Assembly: GCF_963678635.1 (NCBI RefSeq) | Contig: NC_087064.1 | Coordinates: 68,250,025 to 68,314,024, forward strand | DNA: 64,000 bases | Reading direction: 5' to 3' | From: Symsagittifera roscoffensis | Lineage: Eukaryota > Xenacoelomorpha > Acoela > Convolutidae | In this document: in pieces, positions 1-12,500 of the stretch | How positions within the stretch are numbered: position 1 is the stretch's first letter | Layout: the number at the start of each line of letters is the position of its first letter | Position numbers and translations under genes: made by a program | Notes under the pieces: generated by a model | Database searches by the model: none | The model's input: the letters and a program-made list of their open reading frames with translations, nothing else | What the model was told of the DNA's origin: nothing

Positions 1-256
1 CTTATGATTTCAGGTCAAGCATAACTACCACTGCGTCAATAAATTATGCATCATACTTATTGTGATATTTTCTAAAAACGATCAATTTTAAAAGCGAGCG
101 TCCGATAGTTCAAAACTGTGGTCGCGTTATAACAGAAAACCCTAGCTCCGCATTTTTTATTAAAATTTATTTGGCTTGTCTCTCATAATTGCATGTCACT
201 CCCAATTGTAACACGTATTTTAATGTAACACCGCACTTTCTAGGAACTCATTAATG
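1..256. other. Left-edge non-coding sequence
   Basis: AT-rich sequence with no convincing reading frame. If the minus-strand gene at 257-808 is spliced at its consensus donor, this stretch is the beginning of its intron. Confidence 0.4.
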
Positions 257-808
257 TCAGTAGTTGTAGTTGTACCAGTGCCACTCACCTGGACTGTGTC
301 TAGATGCTCCTTGAGACCCGTTCGGCTGTCTTCTACTTGGATCACTTGAACTCTCCTTTCTTCGATTCCTACTTGAGTTGTTCTGCCCAAGCTGGCTGAA
401 GATGTCGTTGAACTCTCGGTCTCTGGTCGAGTCTTGACTTTCTCTTCGGTTGTCTACAATTGGACCCCCTGTCGCGTTAACTTCTCTCGTATCTCTTGCT
501 TGTGATAGATTCTGTCGGCTATTTTGGTTCGCATTAGATGCTGTATTACTACTACTTTTACCAGTATTGTTGTAAAGATCACGCTGTTGGTTTTGCGTAC
601 TATTGCCGTTTGAGTTTGTAATGGTATTGCTATTTCTCTGTTGTTTGTTTGCGTTTTTATTATACAGTGATGGCTGTGTATTTCTCAGCTGCTGCTGTGT
701 TTTATTTGTGCGATCATGTCTATTACTTGAGTCATTCAGAAGAGACGAATTCGCTTCTTCAAGCTCCAAGTCTGACATGAACTGACGGTCTTTGCCAAAA
801 ATTGACAT
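257..808 (-). CDS. Asn/Ser/Gln/Arg-rich low-complexity protein, possibly a first exon
   Basis: I do not recognise this protein. The frame encodes 183 residues beginning MSIFGKDRQF, with an acidic start (residues about 12-20) followed by long runs rich in Asn, Ser, Gln and Arg and no globular domain. The composition fits a disordered RNA-binding or regulatory segment, which is inference. The frame ends with an aromatic tail (WHWYNYNY). Just upstream of that tail, at 288-283 on the minus strand, sits a consensus splice donor (CAG followed by GTGAGT), so the true product may be spliced there and continue past the left edge; the tail would then be intron read-through. The start is the first Met after upstream AT-rich DNA. 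It is transcribed in the same direction as cullin-2 but there is no sign of a functional link. Confidence 0.5.
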   Translation of the reverse strand: MSIFGKDRQFMSDLELEEANSSLLNDSSNRHDRTNKTQQQLRNTQPSLYNKNANKQQRNSNTITNSNGNSTQNQQRDLYNNTGKSSSNTASNANQNSRQNLSQARDTREVNATGGPIVDNRRESQDSTRDREFNDIFSQLGQNNSSRNRRKESSSDPSRRQPNGSQGASRHSPGEWHWYNYNY

Positions 809-1279
809 TTTTACGTGTTTTAATCAATACTAAGCTACTTTTTACAATCAAACAACTTTTTAAATCCACAAAAATAAACTATTTAATGAAGCAAATAAGA
901 AAACTAAAAATCTATTGTAAAAGAATGAAACTAGCTAAGATTTGAATTAAAATTAAATATGTGACAGATATTGCAATAGTAATTGTCTAAAGGCCTCGCT
1001 AGTCTATTTACATGGCAACCTGAAAAAAGAAGAATCACTTTTCATCGTCATATCAAAAAGTGTGCTCGATTGAAAAATTGAGTGCCGATGACAGAACATT
1101 AAAAGCGCTAATGAAAATTAAAATGTGCATCCAATTCAGACTTTTTCTACATATCCTATTCTAATCATTTTTTTTAGCAAATAAAAGTAATGAGTAAAAT
1201 GAGAGAAGCGCTAATGATAAGATATTTCAGCAAACATAAAAAGACAGAAACTGAGAAACGTAGATATTCCAATATTTGT

Positions 1280-1788
1280 GTTCCAATCTAGCCTATGCCA
1301 ATCTACCCTTTATGTACCTATGCCAATCTAGCCTATGCCAATCTACTCTATGTTCTACAAAAAGTTCAATTGCTCGGAGATAACTGAGCTGACTACCTCG
1401 GTTTAAGATAGCCTGTGGGCGCGCTACGCACGCGTCGACGCGAGAACCGGTTCTTATTATCGTATAGTCCTACACTCTGATGGCAAGCTCGCAGCACCTT
1501 GGCGCGACTGCTGCGATCAATCTGCGCTCCCCTCTCTTAATGAGAGGTTGTAGTTGGGCCATTTGCAGACAGGCGGGGATGTCCGTCGAGACCACTACTG
1601 GTAGGCGGCACATCTCGACCCTAACTCGTGGGCAATTAACAACAACTGCAGCGATCACTATTTTGCTGTTATCATTCTGTCGTAAATTAAGCTTAGGGTA
1701 GATTGGCATAGGGTAAATTGGTACATAGGGTAGAATGGAAGAGGTAGAAGGGTATAAGGTAGATTGGAATGGGGTAGATTGCCCTGCT
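1280..1788. repeat. Foldback-like element with arms of short tandem repeats
   Basis: The left arm (about 1280-1352) repeats a 13-15 bp motif of the type CCAATCTACCCTATG several times. The right arm (about 1694-1788) carries the same motif repeatedly in the reverse orientation. The ~340 bp between them are clearly more GC-rich than the surroundings and contain a CpG-rich patch near 1418-1450. Inverted arms built of tandem repeats around a distinct core are typical of foldback-type non-autonomous DNA elements. I could not define a clean target duplication. Confidence 0.55.
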
Positions 1789-1794
1789 ACCCAA

Positions 1795-1960
1795 AATATA
1801 TGGCCCTGAAGCTCTTTGAATTTCGGGACGAATTTATGATCGACACTGCTTAGACAAAATTTACTCAATTGAGAAAACTGGATCAATAGGTAAAATTCCG
1901 ATTCCACTGGTAAATCTCAAAATTTAAAGCCACTTTCGAAACTAGAAGTAGTTCACGTTT
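1795..1960 (+). repeat. Dispersed repeat family, copy 1
   Basis: This ~150-bp segment is recognisably similar to 8385-8535 and, in part, to 10583-10705. Shared blocks in order are TGGCC...CTTTGAATTT, GAATTTATGAT, ACTCAATT(T)GAGAAAACTG and TTTCGAAACTAGAA. All three copies have the same orientation. No coding potential is visible, so it is probably a non-autonomous transposon remnant. Confidence 0.6.
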
Positions 1961-3171
1961 CACGTTTTTTTGCGCCATTTCCACGTTCTTTTTTGAAAGT
2001 GAAATTTACCTACTTTTAGCAGATGAATTTGAATTGAACTCGAAAAGTGCATTTATACCTACGTGCATTCATAAATGCATTAATATGTATGCATGCACAT
2101 CTGTATTTATTTAAGCAATTTATGACTTTTTCCTGAAGAGTATAAGTCTTCACTATATTAGAGTCTTCACTACGTTTTAGTGAATCCTTAACAACAGCCT
2201 CCTTTGAATAAAAAAGGTAAAATTAATTTCAGAGATATTCAGATAATTTCAGAAATGAAGTGAAATTTTAAAAAATAAGAAATCAATTTGAAGTTCTTTG
2301 TACTTCCAGAAACATTTATGATGATCATAGAAAGCGCAATTTTCTTAATGTTTGGCAAATGAATTGCCTTAGAAAGCAACCAACAGCCACAAATAATTTC
2401 ATAACACCAGCTTTGCATGTATAAACACAAAGGTAAGGCTGCACTTCAAAATCACAGGCAAAAAAAGCCGAAGAAGCTCTTAAACTGCAAAGCAAAAATG
2501 AAAAACAGAAACTTTTGCATCTTTTCCCTTTTTGCTAGTTATGGCGTATTTATTTCTCCTCGTAAAAAAATATTTAGAAAAATAAGCTACAAAAGCCAAC
2601 CCCTTCAAACAAAAAAATTAGTATGAACGAGAAGTTTTTAAAAGAAAATTACAAGATAAAACAAAAATCGCTTCTTTCATCGACACTTGAAACAGCACAT
2701 TTCAGGTCCAATCAAATTGTTACATCATTGTATCAAAATATAGTAATTGAAGCAACAAAAACTTGTGCCTGACAAATATTTTTTCCTTAGAGCTTAAATT
2801 TCTGTTATTTTTGCGCAGATTTGCTTTAATCAAAGTCACGAAAATTGCTTTGGGCGCTTTATTTTTAAATACACGCGAAAAGACGAAATGGTATCATTAA
2901 TGAAATTGTCTAATTTAGAGAGTAAATTTTATTTTCTCATTCAGCTTTCCTCGGGAATACTTAAGAGGTAAAATAAAAACTCTTCGATTCAAAACCTTAA
3001 AATTTGGCTTGATAATTTCACAAAAAAGTCAGAATTGACATAAACTATTGCATACGGTAAGAGAAGAGGAGAATAATTTGCTAATTTACCTAATGCCAGA
3101 TGGTGGCAGACGCATTTACACATAGTTAATCAATCAAAACGGCTGGTAGCTAAAATGGAGGAGCGGGGGCA

Positions 3172-3554
3172 CTATGCTACGTATTCGTAAACATCATTGA
3201 TAGTTGAACTCCTTTCCAAATATGCTTTCTCAATCAAACCCTCAACTGCTCGTTTGATGTTTGCGAAGTTGGGCTGGAATCTTCCAGCCGATTGTTTCAC
3301 CACCTCCTGGACCAACTCATTGTGTTTCATCGTCTTGCGACTCTTCATGATTCTCACAATTGCCGCCTGGAGGAACATGCGTCTGTCCTCCTCGACTGAA
3401 CTCCGTGCATGTTGGATCTCCTTTTCCGTCTCTCTCTGAATCGCCAAACTCAGTTTGAACTTGACTAGTTTGTTGCTGAAGTCTTCGTTGATGCGAACTA
3501 CAGATGCTTCCGTGAACTCATTATTAGGTGACGTCACTGACAATATTTTGGCAC
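3172..3554 (-). CDS. Cul2: Cul2 exon 6: neddylation domain and stop
   Basis: The exon starts after the acceptor TTTCAG at 3555 and ends at a TAG at 3174-3172. It encodes the winged-helix B/neddylation domain with DRRMFLQAAIVRIMKSRK, in which the lysine of IVRIMKSRK corresponds to the NEDD8 acceptor of cullins, and the typical terminal YEYVA. Confidence 0.93.
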
Positions 3555-6500
3555 CTGAAACGAAAAAATCGATTCATTACTTAGAGCGTGAATAAACCAG
3601 CCGAAGTATAATTATCAGCCCAAAATGCACACACAACTATAAACAGCTAAAAATTACGCCAAAGAGTATATAAACCCATGCGTGAAACAAACATAAAATT
3701 TTTCTGAAGGCGCCCAAAAAATCGATCTAATCAGATTTCAGATTTCTAGATGGAATTTTTTTAGAATTTAAAAAAATATATACATTTTTTGCTTTACTTC
3801 TCTTACCTGCTGTGCTCATGGAGTCCACCACTTTCTGTATATTCTCGTGTGAGATGTCTGTGGCCAGTCCTATTTCGCCGGCTGTGAGGGCGCTGTTGCG
3901 GTTGAACAGACTCAGCACCGCGAACTGATAAGTGGACATATTAACAATGTATGTCTTCTTGAAGCCTCGCATGGTTATGTCGCCAGAGCTCAGATGGTGG
4001 AGCCAAAATAACCTCCGGCCAGTGAATTTATCGTCATAGAATTCTTTGAACAGGTTCACAAATTTCTGGATATCTTCTGGAATCCGCACAGAAATAGCCG
4101 GAGTCTGGTTGAGGGGCCAGAAGCCTGCGGATAATACATGGATGTGGAAAGGAGTGAGAGCTGTGAGCTGCTTCTGGGTGAGATAGTCTGCGAACTTCTG
4201 ATTCAGATCTGAGCTGATGCCAATGTCAGTAAACATCCTGTTGAGTTTGTTGATAAACTCAAAGCCACACGCATTCTAAACAAACGGACCAAATCACTGC
4301 AAGCTTTTCAATCCAGAAAAACTATGGGATTAAGAATACGCTCATCAAAGAGCAGAATGTGAGTTGAAGATCGTTTGTACAATGTTGCAGATCTGCAGTT
4401 AGCAGTTGCACATCTGCAGTTAGCAGTTTGTACATTGTTGCACATCTTTATCTGTTTCTCCTAATCACTTCATTTATTTATTCAAAATATTGCCAAAGCC
4501 AAATCAGCTATCATGAAAACCGGAGAGACATGAAATATTGAAAAATGAATGTGCAACAAGTTTCAGCAAATTTCACCCCAAGAGTTTATTTGAATAATTA
4601 TTCTTCGAGTTTTCAAGTTTTAGTTCTTTTAAGACTATTCTAAAATAGCTTTGCTGTTATAAATTACAATAAACATGTCGGTATGATAAAAAAACAATTC
4701 GAAACAAATTTTCTTTCATGAAATCCCCAAATTAACAATTTTTAGACAATTGTTATAAGCTAATTTACGCGGGAATGGAAACTAGCAACAGAACCAAGGA
4801 AGTTATGAACCCACCTTGAGTTGTTTAATCATGTACTCCTCAGTATCCATGGAAATGGACAGGTTCTGAATGAGTCTTCTGGCCAGATTCCTCTGGTAGA
4901 ACTTCTGGAACATGTCTGGCTCCTCGATATACTTGAGCACAGTCACTGCCATCGCCAACTTCTCATCAACTTCACACTCTGATATTTTGTTTCTTTTCAG
5001 AAGAAAGTCACAGTACTTAGCCAGCAACTCACTTGATCTAGACTGCTTTGAATTTTCGTCTTTAAAGTTCACAATAACCATGAAAGCCTTGTCCAGTGAC
5101 GATGAAAACTGCTGGTCTGAATCTAGGTACTCCTTGATTAGGGCTGAGAAATGTGAGTGTACTTTAAGAACAGACTCTACGAAGTTCTTCGCCAGCCAAG
5201 CATCGTTCTGTTCTTGGCCACTTTGCAGTAAAGTTTTCAACTCATCGAGTCCCCTTTCTTTTACAAACTGGTAGAACGCTTCATTCAGAGGCTCAATGGC
5301 CGATTTGTCAGGTTTGAATAGCTTGTACATATTTCTCAGGTCCGAACATCTTTCGTTTTTCAACACATCACTAATCTCAGACTGTAGAAAAGTGAGGTGT
5401 GCTTTGACCATCTGAGCACTGAGGCGTTCTAAAACCAAGACCACCGAGGACTTGTGTAAGTACTTCTGACATCGGCGCTGCTCGTCCGAGAGTCTGTCTA
5501 GCACCACCACCATGTACTCCGAGCAGGAATGAGTGGACAGTAGTTTGTTCGCATCTTCTCTGTAAAACTCCTCCGCTTCCTCCAAGTACCTTCAAGTTAA
5601 ACTAAATCGTAATGAAGACATTCCAAAAATAAAACATACAATAACAAAAAATTATTAACAGTAAAATAGTTGAAACAGTTTAAAAAAATATTTTCCATTA
5701 AAGGGATATTAAGGCGTTGAATTTTTAAAGCACGCTTTGAAACATAACACGAATTCCAGATCGAAACTAGACGTGCATATATATCAACAATGCATTTTCA
5801 AGTCACAAAGATGAAGCGCTTCGCTGCTGCAAAACCTAGTTAAAACATCACTCCGCGAACGAATGAATATACTCAGCGCAATTAACACTGATTCCTCGTA
5901 ACATGAAAAATGTTCAATTTTATTTCATCAGTATGATCAAAAAGACAGTCCTCGAAATATGAAAATTGTTCAAATTTGATCCGACCGCTCAATGGAAACA
6001 AAAAAATAGAGTCTACCTCTTTTCCACGTAAGTCTGGTATGTGCCGAGATGGAACTTCTCAGCTAGATAGGAGTCGACTAGGACGAATGACTGTATCACA
6101 TCCCTTACCATGGACTCCCTCTGCATATTGCCCTCCCTCTCACTCTTGATCCTCTCCATGAGTATTCCTATGATCTGGCTAGACACTGTCTCCAACAGTC
6201 TGTGGCGCCACACGTCCAACGCCATCTCGCCTATCTCTAGTACAACACACATGTCAACTTTCATATCAAAAAGTCCTGCACCTGGTTAGTTCTCTGCCAC
6301 TGCAACAACTGCAGACAATTCACTTTCTAACTGTCGTCACATTCCATATTTGCTGGGAGTAATCCCTTCATTTTTTGATGTAAAGCCTTTATAATAACAA
6401 TAAAAAATGCAATACAGATGTTATAATAACAATAAAAAGAAAGAAACAATACAGAGATGAAAGCCTATACATATCTCCACCATGAACGATCATCGGGTCT

Positions 6501-9500
6501 TTTCGGTTACACGACGCAAATTTACCTTGTTGTTAATAGAGCTTTTTTTAATGCTAACTCAGATTTAACTTTTTTGGGCTTAATTTCAACCAATCAGATT
6601 TAAAACTATGATCCATTAACAGACTATTAACAGAAAAGAACCCCATCATCATCATGATATCTTTTCAACATCACTTGATGGTGAGTTAGAAAATAAAACA
6701 CGAATACCCTGTAAATAAGCGGGTAACAGTACATTTTCCGACTATTCACTCCAAGCAAAATTAGTAACAAAGAATGGATTAAAAAACGACCATTTTTGAA
6801 GAAAACTGATAACCATTTCTTTCTTTAGCAAACATGTTTCGAAACATGTTTAATTTCCCTTTTCTATGTTGAACTGCTCTTACTATAATATGCATTATGA
6901 TTCCTCTTGACTTGATTCCCCAAATTAAAAAAATATTCAAAGTGCCCGGGAAATGTTTTGGCGATGCAAATATGTCAAAAATAGATAAAATAGCACCATT
7001 ATTTTTCCTTTGAAAAAAATATCCCTAAACTCAATTTCAAAGTTTGTGCCTTCGTGTTAGCCTCATTTTGACTTTTCTAAAACTACTTCAAGGAAAACGG
7101 AGACAGCATAAAAACAGTTGCCGATTTCTTGGTGCCGCTGAATTTCTTAAATTTGTATCGATCTATGACTAACACAACCATGACGTGGCCACAACTGGTC
7201 AAATAATTATGGTTGATTATGAATTACCTTTGTTGGGTTTCTCTCGATTGTACTCTATTCCATATCTGGACTCTGTGGCAGGGTTTCTGTTTGGGTGGAT
7301 GTGCTGTTTGTTCATGTAGGTGTAGAATTGGTTCACATATTGAGATCCTCTGTAGAACTTGTCCCATTTATCTTGGTACATTGACAGTTTGTCTTCTGCC
7401 TACACAAAACCGACAACCCATTCATCTATCTAGACATTCAGTCAGTTGAAAAATTGTGAGCTAAATTTGTATGTGAAAACCAAAAAAATACACTAGTGGA
7501 ACTACAAACATCGCCGTTTTTATGCAACAGTGGGACGATGAAAATTTAACAAAAATTCAATTCATTATATCAAATTTAAACTTGAACACTGAAGAAAAGC
7601 TGCACTTTTCAAACACAAGGAAAAAGGAAGCTATACAATAAAAGAAATAAGTATATAAGCTTTGAAAAATTTTACAATTTCCACCTCCAAGATTCAAATT
7701 CTCAATTTCCAGAGTATGAGCCTAATGTCTCCACAACTACGCCCTACGACCTATAAGTCGTCCAACGACCGGCCATAATTAAAGCGGATGAAACACAGGC
7801 TATTTAATTGCCAAATAGAATTAGAACCAGAGAAGCACACAGATATTGAAATTCCGTACTTTCGTCGAGCACTTATTTTTAAAATGTAGGTTGAATGAAG
7901 TCAACTCGTAAAATATCATAAACGCAAGCTTGTAAAAAAAACCAAAACTTACGACAAAAGTATCACAAAGTCATTTTAAAAACCGCTTTTAATTTGAAAT
8001 TGAAAAGTTTGAAGAGAGAATGGTCAGAATCTGGAAAAACAATATTGCGCCTTAGCTAAGATGCAACGATGAACCATTAGCAGGGCAGAAACTGCTATGA
8101 CTAATAATTCACTATTAGAAGCACTAGCATGAAATATAATGAACAGAATTTTACTCAAGCATTTGGCGAAATTTCTCTAAAAAAGCCTGATTTATTTCAA
8201 AAAAATTTTCCATAATTTTGAGTTTCACAATTTATACCACCTCAAAACTCAGGGAGCTTTCATTGTTAACAACTTTTGACAAAATAGTCAACATACAGTT
8301 GGCAAAGAGTCAAGACACGCAAACAAACAGAAAAAAATACTTACTATCATGAAAAAATCTTTCGAACTTCAAAGACAAAAATTAGATGCCCTTTAAACTT
8401 TTTGAATTTCTAGAAGAATTTATGATTGGCACCTTTTTGATAAATTAACTCAATTTGAGAAAACTGTATCAACCGTTAATTTTTTGCTGGGAAATCTGAA
8501 AATTAATTTCCTGTTTCGAAACTAGAAATTTTCTTGAAAAAAACGCCCGAATCAAACTTCCGAAAACGACCGAATCAGAAAAAAAAGATGAATCAAACTA
8601 CTGCTCCTATTTTTGAATAAAACGAAAATTTTGCAGAAAAACCTTCCATAGCTTATTAGTTGAAAAGTCATTTCGTTAGCCAGACTCTCTCAAATTATTT
8701 TAAACAGAACTGCTCGTATTGGAGTAAAACCCTGAACTTTCTGATTGTATTTTGACATAGGAATTTTTTTTAAAAGCTTTTGTCATAGAAATTGTTCCCC
8801 CCCCCACCACACTGTTTAGTCCAAAATGATATATTCCGCAAATATAAGCTTATCAATTGGACGGAATATCAGAACCAATAGAGCAAATTTTTAGAATAGA
8901 GCAAATTTGCAGTTTTCAAATCCCTTAGCGTTACAAAAAATGATCGCAGGTTGAAAACCGTTTTAATTTAGAGCCAAGAAACCAAAATTTTGAATTGAAA
9001 AGCAATATTTTGGGTTAATAATTTTTAAAAAAATCTTATCAACAAATTTTCATATTTGTTCATAACAATTTTCCTCTTGATTTTTGCATCAAAAAATCTC
9101 ATAACTACCGAAGCAAACACAAAATAAAACGGAAAAAATTCAGCAGAAAAAAATATATAATTAAAATAGTCAAGAACCACACCTACCAGCATCAAATAAT
9201 GTTAGTATTCGCAAAGTGGCCACTAAGCCGACAAAACGTATGCAGACACTCATTGAGCCGAAAACTGAAACGCTTCAGAAAAATCTTTTCAAAAAGTCAT
9301 TTTGATCGATTAAGTTTTAAAAATTTGAAGTTTTACACGACGAACAGCCTGAATCATTTTGAAAACAATAATCAATTTCTGTCCTTCAAGCGACACAAAT
9401 TAAGTTGCATAAACCGATAAAATATAAGCTCAAATCATTTAGTTCGAAAAACTTTTAAGCGAAAAAAGTCAACAAAGATAACATACTAAGTCAACATTAT

Positions 9501-12500
9501 TAGAGTGCAAATTACAGGAGTAAATCAACAGCCCTAACACAATGTAAATTGCCAACAACTCAAAAAATATCCGTGATGTGGCAACTAACCCGGCAAAACA
9601 TAACTAGACAAACAAAAGTCCAAAAATTCAACTTTTACGGAAAAACTAATTTCAATTTCATTCATACTGAAAAAAATAAGGACAGGCTTTTGATCTCGCA
9701 AGTGTATAAAAGATCAACCAAAGTGCATATTGCAGTCTTGAAAATGATCAACTTTGGGTTAAATTAACGTCTTAACCCTGAACAGACTCAACCCTGGTAT
9801 TCAATTTGAACTTCAAAATGATTACGCATAAAAAATTTTCGAACCTGATTTGTACTTATTGTATTTATTAAATTTTTGTACCACAAATCACAATAGATAT
9901 TTAGGTCAAAGTCGGTTAACAGTTTTGCCCATCTAGAAGCTTGATTTTAATAATAAAAAACAGAAGAAGCAGGTTTCGCATCACTCGCAAAACGAAAGGA
10001 TGAGCAAGAATTTAGATAAAACATTATAGATTTGAAAAAACTTTCAATACGGAAAGTTAATACAATCTAGCCATTATCCAACGCCTATATTGCATAAAGT
10101 ACTAAATATCACAATCGAAATTTAGTTTAAATATGGTTGACTGGTTTGCCCATCCAGAAGCTTCATTTTAATAATAAAAAACAGACGAAGCCGGCTTCGC
10201 ATCACTCGCAAAACGAAAGGATGAGCAAGAATTTAGATAAAACATTATGGATATTGAAAAAACTTTCAATGCGGAAAGTTTATCCAATCTAGCCATTATC
10301 CAACGCCTATAATGCATGAAGGTTCAGTTCAAAAACTCAAATCAAACAAAAATAATATTGAAGAAAATAGAAAAAAAATTTTAGGCCGGTGTACTGGCAT
10401 ATATCTTAAAATTAACAAGAATAATCAAGAAAGCCTAGTTTTAAGAGAAAAGTTTATATTTTGCTTTCTTGCGAAAAGAAACAAACGTAGCCAAGAGACA
10501 AATTGAAAAGAGTCAATGGAAGCCAGCAAACAGGAAGAACAAAACAGCCTCGTTTTGTGAAAAAAAACTCAAACGAAAAAAAAGATGGCCTTACAACTCT
10601 TTAAATTTATTTTCAGAAAGTAAATTTTAATTCCACTGCGATGCCTAAAAAGTGAAACCCACTTTCGAAACTAGAAACTGATCAAGTTTTTCGTGACCTT
10701 TATACTTTTGCAGTTCGATATTGAAGTTTGCCTTGAACTATAAAAAATGAAGTGAACTTATAAAATCAAGCCAAGCTACGAAAAATTAAATTTGATCGTG
10801 AACAAAATTTAGGACTTTTCCAGGCAAAAAATCAAGACTTATCACGATTTGAATAAGAGTCTGAACTACGTTCCAAGACTACACGAAATGGCTTTGAAAC
10901 AATTTTTGCTGCTATTCTACACTGTTTGCGCAATTTGGTTCTGACGTAGTCAATGTGTACAACTGAATTTAAAATATGATCTCTGTTCACTCCCGAATAT
11001 TTCCATAACAACTCCGATGACAAGTTTTTATTTTGAAAAGAGATGGTATTGGCAGAAACGCTTCTTTTTGTTATATTTAATTGAATGGTTTTTTCCATGT
11101 TTAGGGAGTTTATTTGCTGAGAGCCATCGTGCTACTGCATAAAAATCGTCACTTGAAATTTCTATAGAACTGTCAAGGCACAAGACCGTGGTGGCATCTG
11201 AAATTAATTTCTGAGTTTTTGCATACATTTAATCGTTCATTAACATAAATGAAAACAAGAAATGGACCTAATATTGAAACAATTTGAACCTTGGGGTACT
11301 CAACTTGTCACCTTTTGATAATCAGAACAAATACTATTTATTTGAACACATAACTTGCAGCTTGTTAGATAGCTATTTATCCAATTATAGCAGGTATTGC
11401 TTATTCCGTAGTATGGAAGCTTTACCATTAAGATACTATGATCTATTGTATCAAATGCCTTTTTAAGCTTGAGAAAAATGCTAGGATTGAAATATCTGAT
11501 TGGATTTTCGCATTTTTTCCAGTGATTTATGCAATGGCATCAATTTTACTGTGCTTATCCTATAGCCGAGATGTTTGTTATGAATGAATCTAAATTTTCA
11601 AGATATTCAAATATTCTATTAAACATAACTTACTTATTGAGGGCAGCAGCGCAATAGGCCGATAGTTATTCATTTCACTTTAAGAACCTTCGTTATGCAT
11701 GGGTAAAATCTTTACTTTGTAAGTTCTGAAGGAAAAAATCTTGGTTAACTGAGTCATTGATAATTATTTGTATTACTAATGATGTTGTCTCGCAGCATGA
11801 TTTGAACATTTTATTACTTATTTCCTCTACACCTGTAGACTATTTATTTTTTTATTTTTGAAATTATATCGATGACTTCATTTTCAGTGGCTGGGTATAA
11901 ATAAATTTACATTAAGGGTTCAGGAATTCTGATTTTTAAGTTTTCTTTTGGTATATTTAAACTATATTTGCGAAAAAACTGTTACAATTTTTTCCGACGC
12001 TTCTTCCAAAACACCATTATTGCTGTTCATTTCGCTTATACAATTGCTATTTTTATGATTTCGAATGTTATCTTATCTGGTAGTAGTTCTATCTTGCATC
12101 CTTGCAAGGAATTAACTAAAAAAACGATCCAAGCCAGATTAAGTAATTTCTGATATTCTGGTTGGTAAGTTGCTAAATATTTCAAATTCATTCGACTGGA
12201 TTGCATCTAAAATATCTTTACGTTGCTCTGTTTAACTTGGGTGTGTCTATATTAATATCTCAGATATAAAAACTGGACCTTTAAATGATTGTAAATATTC
12301 TAGCGTTTCATCTAAATTTTCAATGAACTGTAACTTTTCACTTTAGGAGTGAGATGTACGCTTACTTTTTGGGGCCTAGGAAATTAGACGATAAGCAAAT
12401 TAGACGGATGCTACAAAAATGAAATTAGACGGAATTTATTTTTTACAGATCTGGCATTTTAGACGAAAGGGAAAAGGCCAACAAAATTTTTTCTTAAGAG

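Larger units (their letters stand above)
809..3171. other. Intergenic region, AT-rich
   Basis: There is no supportable gene in these 2.4 kb. The region holds a foldback-like repeat (1280-1788) and one copy of a dispersed repeat (1795-1960), both listed separately. Short frames near 1480 and 2240-2630 lack homology, codon structure or splice context. Minus-strand AATAAA-type signals (TTTATT on the plus strand, near 2860 and 2927) could serve as polyadenylation signals for cullin-2. Confidence 0.5.

Noticed and set aside
1480-1907. Opposed frames of 73 and 145 codons over the foldback element
   Set aside because: They lie across repeat arms and a GC-rich core, have no domain and overlap each other.
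7213-7449. Plus-strand 78-codon frame
   Set aside because: It is the antisense shadow of Cul2 exon 2, whose splice sites and protein match are clear.
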